Below are positions 6,360-9,244 of a stretch of 9,244 nucleotides of DNA, in pieces. The stretch lies in NCBI GenBank assembly GCA_043772865.1, contig JAYVFU010000194.1, forward strand, positions 1 to 9,244. The letters are read 5' to 3'. Source of the stretch: JACMMS01 sp043772865. Lineage in GTDB: Bacteria > Pseudomonadota > Gammaproteobacteria > Burkholderiales > Methylophilaceae. The notes below the pieces were generated by a model. That model was not told where the DNA came from. It did not search any database and worked only from the letters and a program-made list of their open reading frames with translations. Every line of letters starts with the position of its first letter. Position 1 is the stretch's first letter. The translations under genes were made by a program, and so were the position numbers.

Positions 6360-6365
6360 AACTTT

Positions 6366-6683
6366 ATGAATAGAAAACTTGCACTAATTTTGGCAGTTAG
6401 CATCAGCTTTCCAGTTTTAGGGTATGCAGCTGATGCAGAGACTCATAAAACTAAGACTTACCTAAAAGACTCAGTTATAACCAGCAAAATTAAGAAAAAT
6501 TTAGCCGAAGAAAAGCTATCGAGCTTGGTTCATATTAAAGTGGATACTGATGCAGCTGGTGAGGTGATATTAACAGGCAGAGTTGAAACTCAAGAGTTGG
6601 CCGATAAAGCACGATCAATCGCACAAGCAGTGGAGGGCGTTACTTATGTTAAAAGCGAGCTGAAAATAGTGCCAAAGAAATAG
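6366..6683 (+). CDS. Small periplasmic BON-domain protein
   Basis: This is an exported 105-residue protein with a single BON domain, the fold found in OsmY and in many envelope stress proteins, thought to bind membranes or other envelope components. The N terminus has a typical Sec signal: NRK, then a hydrophobic stretch at about 5-18, then GYAA, with probable cleavage after A21 or A22. The mature part starts with an acidic/Thr/Lys-rich linker and then the BON pattern at about 35-103: DSVITSKIKKNL, VDTDAAGEVILTGRV with the conserved Gly residues, QELADKARSIAQAVEGVTYVKSEL. No lipobox Cys is present, so it is soluble rather than a lipoprotein. It has its own strong ribosome binding site and candidate promoter, and stands alone between divergent and downstream genes. 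A stress- or stationary-phase role is inferred from relatives only. Confidence 0.92.
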   Translation: MNRKLALILAVSISFPVLGYAADAETHKTKTYLKDSVITSKIKKNLAEEKLSSLVHIKVDTDAAGEVILTGRVETQELADKARSIAQAVEGVTYVKSELKIVPKK

Positions 6684-6797
6684 TCAATAGTTAGCTAATA
6701 AACAATCCAAACCTGCACACCCAAATTCAAGAATAACGATGAACGGATCATTTGTGCTTAGTTATAAAAGAATATTTAAACTTAAGCGTTAAATGCT
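6684..6797. other. Gap between BON gene and HAD gene, with a 17-codon basic reading frame
   Basis: These 114 nt hold no clear terminator. An ATG at 6739 opens a 17-codon frame ending in TAA at 6790-6792, coding for a short peptide rich in Lys and Arg (ending FKLKR), 5 nt before the HAD start. Its upstream sequence has no clear Shine-Dalgarno. TATAAA (6763-6768) could be a -10 element for the HAD-xfp transcript, without a good -35. Confidence 0.3.
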
Positions 6798-7478
6798 ATG
6801 ACGGTAAACGTGGCTGACTTTGTATTAGATTTAAATGACATTGTTATTAAGAGTGAAACAAATATAAAGTTAATGCCTATTACAGCCTTGTTTGTTGATA
6901 TTGGCGGCGTGTTGCTTACAGATAGCTGGAACCATCATGCTCGTATTCTTGCAGCAGAAACCTTTAGTTTAGATTGGACGGAGATGGAGATTAGGCATAG
7001 GCTTAATTTTGCCACCTATGAAGAAGGTAAAATCACCTTAGAAAAATACCTTGAGCGCACAGTTTTCTATACTAAGCGCTCATTCTCAACCGATAAATTT
7101 ACTGACTTTATGTTTGCTAAATCTGAGCCATATCCCTTGATGATTGAGTTGATTCAAAACCTAAAGAAAAAATATGGATTAAAAATCATCGTTGTGAGTA
7201 ACGAAGCGCGGGAGCTGAACATACATCGCATTCAAAAATTCAAGTTAAACGAATTTATTGATGGATTTATTTCTTCATGTTTTGTACATATACGCAAGCC
7301 AGATGAAGATATTTTTAAGCTTGCATTAGATATTTCTCAGTGCGCGAGCAACCAAATCATCTACATTGAAAATACGCCTATGTTTGTGCAAATTGCAGAA
7401 GGCTTAGGCATTAAAAGCATTTTGCATCAAGACTATCAATCAACAGCTTTGCGGCTTGCTGCATATGGTTTGAAGTAG
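6798..7478 (+). CDS. HAD-superfamily hydrolase-like protein with atypical catalytic motifs
   Basis: This is a haloacid dehalogenase-superfamily protein, probably a cytoplasmic phosphatase-like enzyme related to the YihX group of subfamily IA. Motif I is LFVDIGGVLLTD: nucleophile Asp D34 is present, but position +2, usually the acid/base Asp, is G36, as in YihX-like members. A helical cap follows at about 43-110. Motif II is VVSNE with S134, motif III is IRKPDEDIF with K167. Motif IV is YIENTP (E191-N192) where most HADs have two acidic residues for magnesium. Length from 6798 is 226 aa; the inner ATG at 6873 (M26, just before motif I) would give 201 aa, closer to the usual length, and neither start has a good ribosome binding site. 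The gene lies 109 nt upstream of xfp on the same strand, so a link to sugar phosphates is possible but not shown. The substrate is unknown. Confidence 0.8.
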   Translation: MTVNVADFVLDLNDIVIKSETNIKLMPITALFVDIGGVLLTDSWNHHARILAAETFSLDWTEMEIRHRLNFATYEEGKITLEKYLERTVFYTKRSFSTDKFTDFMFAKSEPYPLMIELIQNLKKKYGLKIIVVSNEARELNIHRIQKFKLNEFIDGFISSCFVHIRKPDEDIFKLALDISQCASNQIIYIENTPMFVQIAEGLGIKSILHQDYQSTALRLAAYGLK

Positions 7479-7512
7479 AAATAAAGCTAAATCAAAGTAC
7501 GTGCCATTTTTT

Positions 7513-7518
7513 TATAAT
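7513..7518 (+). promoter_or_regulatory. Consensus -10 hexamer upstream of xfp
   Basis: TATAAT matches the sigma70 -10 consensus at all six positions, inside a T-rich stretch 70 nt before the xfp start. No matching -35 is found 16-18 nt upstream and there is no extended -10 TG, so the promoter would need an activator or be weak. It would start transcription near 7525. Confidence 0.35.
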
Positions 7519-7533
7519 GATCTTGTAGTAGCA

Positions 7534-7550
7534 AAATCTATTGAAGATTT
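7534..7550 (+). promoter_or_regulatory. Inverted repeat in the xfp leader, operator or leader hairpin candidate
   Basis: AAATCT (7534-7539) and AGATTT (7545-7550) form a perfect 6-bp inverted repeat around ATTGA. It begins 16 nt after the TATAAT hexamer, a place where a repressor could block early transcription, or a hairpin could form in the leader. No T tract directly follows, so it is not an obvious terminator. Confidence 0.3.
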
Positions 7551-7587
7551 CATTAATTTCCATTGCATTTAATAATTGAGGCACTTC

Positions 7588-9244
7588 ATGAAATCCCATA
7601 CACTTGCACCAAAACTGCTTAAAAAAATGGATGCCTATTGGCGCGCAACTAATTACCTTTCAGTTGGCCAGATATATCTTTATGCTAATCCTCTACTTAA
7701 GCGAACGCTTAAATTCAGTGACATTAAACATATGCTATTGGGGCACTGGGGAACGACACCAGGCCAAAATTTTATTTACGTACATTTAAATCGTATTATC
7801 AAAAAATTTGATCTTAATATGATTTATATTTCTGGGCCAGGCCATGGCGGCCCAGCAGTGGTGGCTAATACTTATCTTGAAGGTTCCTACAGTGAAATAT
7901 ACCCCAATATCAGTCAGGATGAGGCTGGCTTACAAAAGCTTTTCCTGCAGTTCTCTTTCCCAGGCGGTATTCCAAGCCATGCTTCTCCAGAATGCCCAGG
8001 GTCGATACACGAAGGCGGTGAGTTAGGCTATTCACTAAGTCATGCGTTTGGTGCTGCATTTGATAACCCAGATCTGATTGTTGCTTGTGTTATCGGAGAT
8101 GGCGAAGCTGAAACAGGGTCGTTGGCTACTTCTTGGCATTCCAACAAATTTCTTAATCCTGTAACAGATGGTGCGGTGTTGCCGATTCTGCACCTTAATG
8201 GATACAAAATCGCTAGCCCAACTATTTTCGCGCGTATTACCCGCAAGGAGCTTAAGCAGCTATTTAAAGGTTACGGCTGGACGCCTTATTTTGTTGAGGG
8301 TCATGAACCTGAACTCATGCACGAAGCTATGGCTACGGCACTCAATAAAGTGATCAAAAAAATCAAGAAAATTCAAAAAGCTGCGCGTTCCTCAATTTTA
8401 ACTGAAGCTAACTTTACCCGACCCCACTGGCCGATGATTGTGCTCAGTTCACCTAAAGGCTGGACGGGACCTAAAAGTGTAGATGGGGTAATAATAGAAG
8501 GCACATTTCGCGCACATCAAGTACCACTATCGGTTGATAGTGCTCATCCAGAACAACTCCAGCAATTAGAAACTTGGCTCAAAAGTTACAAACCAGAAGA
8601 GCTTTTTGATGAAAAAGGCCATTTTGTCGCTGAGCTTGCAGACCTAGCCCCTAAAGGTTTGAAACGCATGGGAGCAAATCCACATGCCAATGGCGGCATG
8701 TTGTTACAAGATTTAGTCATGCCAGAATTTAGAAAATATGCAATTAATGTACCAATCCCTGGGGCTGTAAGCGCAGCAGATACTCATCAATTAGGACTGT
8801 TCCTGCGGGATATTATCAAGCTTAATCAAGAGCAACGTAATTTCAGGATTTTTGGACCGGATGAAACGCTATCAAACCGATTGAATGCCGTTTTTGAAGT
8901 GACTAACAGACAGTGGGATGCGCAAACACAAAAACATGATGAATTTCTTGCGCTTGATGGTCGAGTCATGGAAGTACTAAGTGAACATCAATGCGAAGGC
9001 TGGCTGGAAGGGTATTTGCTCACTGGGCGACATGGCTTATTTAATTGTTATGAGGCGTTCATCCATATTATCGATTCTATGTTTAATCAACATGCCAAAT
9101 GGCTAAAGGTCACAACAGCATTGCCTTGGAGACGAGATATTGCTTCATTAAATTACCTGCTGGCATCGCATGTGTGGCAGCAAATGCATAATGGTTTTAC
9201 ACATCAAGACCCGGGTTTTATTAATCATGTCATTAACAAAAAAG
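7588..9244 (+). CDS. xfp: Xylulose-5-phosphate/fructose-6-phosphate phosphoketolase (N-terminal about 70%; 3' end outside window)
   Basis: This thiamine-diphosphate enzyme cleaves xylulose 5-phosphate or fructose 6-phosphate with phosphate to acetyl phosphate plus glyceraldehyde 3-phosphate or erythrose 4-phosphate. About 552 codons are open from the ATG at 7588 to the window end; the family is about 790-830 aa, so the C-terminal part is missing. I read the frame throughout and found no stop or shift. Family motifs in order: GHWGTTPGQNF (52-62, H53), SGPGHGGP (82-89, H86), SHASPECPGSIHEGGELG (130-147), the ThDP/Mg motif GDGEAETG (170-177, D171) with N204 in LNGYKIA, GTFRAHQVPL with catalytic-type H310, FGPDETLSNRL (422-432) and LEGYLLTGRHGLFN (from 473), whose E474 I take as the ThDP-activating Glu. 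GAGG 6 nt before the ATG is the ribosome binding site. The product acetyl phosphate would need acetate kinase or phosphotransacetylase, which are not in view. Dual substrate use cannot be told from sequence. Confidence 0.95.
   Translation, partial: MKSHTLAPKLLKKMDAYWRATNYLSVGQIYLYANPLLKRTLKFSDIKHMLLGHWGTTPGQNFIYVHLNRIIKKFDLNMIYISGPGHGGPAVVANTYLEGSYSEIYPNISQDEAGLQKLFLQFSFPGGIPSHASPECPGSIHEGGELGYSLSHAFGAAFDNPDLIVACVIGDGEAETGSLATSWHSNKFLNPVTDGAVLPILHLNGYKIASPTIFARITRKELKQLFKGYGWTPYFVEGHEPELMHEAMATALNKVIKKIKKIQKAARSSILTEANFTRPHWPMIVLSSPKGWTGPKSVDGVIIEGTFRAHQVPLSVDSAHPEQLQQLETWLKSYKPEELFDEKGHFVAELADLAPKGLKRMGANPHANGGMLLQDLVMPEFRKYAINVPIPGAVSAADTHQLGLFLRDIIKLNQEQRNFRIFGPDETLSNRLNAVFEVTNRQWDAQTQKHDEFLALDGRVMEVLSEHQCEGWLEGYLLTGRHGLFNCYEAFIHIIDSMFNQHAKWLKVTTALPWRRDIASLNYLLASHVWQQMHNGFTHQDPGFINHVINKK

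Larger units (their letters stand above)
5974..6365. other. 392-nt AT-rich divergent intergenic region with several inverted repeats
   Basis: No convincing reading frame is present between the nitroreductase start and the BON gene start. The region contains GCTAA-TTT-TTAGC (6008-6020), CTTTA-TTATT-TAAAG (6023-6037), ATGATT (6056-6061) facing AATCAT (6074-6079), the GC-rich hairpin GTGCG-CTAC-CGCAC (6157-6170), TACCA (6257-6261) facing TGGTA (6270-6274), and ATTAAG-CAAT-CTTAAT (6307-6322). Short palindromes are common in AT-rich DNA, so most may be chance; the GC-rich one is the least expected. The region is long for two small flanking genes and presumably holds two divergent promoters and their operators. 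I do not recognise a known small RNA or riboswitch in it. Confidence 0.6.

Noticed and set aside
5974..6365. Remnant of a mobile element or a CRISPR array in the long intergenic region
   Set aside because: The inverted repeats are all different and short. There are no regularly spaced direct repeats, no transposase fragment and no target-site duplication.
6793..6801. ATG at 6793 as an alternative HAD start
   Set aside because: It is out of frame with the HAD motifs and meets a stop after two codons (ATG CTA TGA).
7604..8353. Several short reading frames on both strands at 7604-7789, 7844-8026, 8040-8246 and 8168-8353
   Set aside because: They lie inside the phosphoketolase coding sequence in other frames. 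The frame from 7588 carries an unbroken series of phosphoketolase motifs, so these are shadows.
7588..9244. Possible frameshift or pseudogene at the right end, because no long frame is apparent up to the window end
   Set aside because: Reading from the ATG at 7588 gives one continuous frame to the last complete codon; it merely lacks its stop because the gene is cut by the window.

Overview
The window is an ordinary-looking stretch of bacterial chromosome, moderately AT-rich, with proteobacterial signatures: a three-subunit PntAA/PntAB/PntB transhydrogenase, a YieF/ChrR-type flavoprotein, a BON-domain protein with a signal peptide, and a bacterial phosphoketolase. I lean towards a beta- or gammaproteobacterium, perhaps a methylotroph (Methylophilaceae or Methylococcales), but this is an impression from gene content and base composition and I cannot fix the genus. 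I see no tRNA, rRNA, CRISPR array, insertion sequence or phage gene.

Left block (1-5305, all plus strand): the C-terminal half of an NAD(P)-dependent aldehyde dehydrogenase of the succinate-semialdehyde type, then pntAA, pntAB and pntB in very tight array, then a zinc alcohol dehydrogenase of the AdhP type and a ChrR-like NAD(P)H:FMN/quinone reductase. Gaps are 6, 25, 0, 71 and 36 nt. The first four genes look like one transcript; adhP and the chrR-like gene may continue it or start from a weak promoter in the 71-nt gap. Every gene makes, uses or interconverts NAD(P)H: aldehyde and alcohol oxidation/reduction, membrane-potential-driven exchange between NADH and NADPH, and an NAD(P)H-consuming flavoprotein.

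Middle (5306-6797): a nitroreductase-family flavoprotein on the minus strand converges on the chrR-like gene. It is separated from a divergent small periplasmic BON-domain protein by a 392-nt AT-rich intergenic region that carries several perfect short inverted repeats, a GC-rich mini-hairpin and a candidate promoter for the BON gene.

Right block (6798-9244, plus strand): a HAD-superfamily protein with altered catalytic motifs I and IV, followed after 109 nt by the first about 552 codons of a xylulose-5-phosphate/fructose-6-phosphate phosphoketolase (xfp) that runs off the window. Phosphoketolase splits sugar phosphates to acetyl phosphate, so this end concerns central carbon flux.

I did not find a convincing undescribed system. 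The points most worth a second look are the compact redox operon, the HAD-xfp pairing with its unusual HAD active site, and the palindromes in the regulatory gaps.
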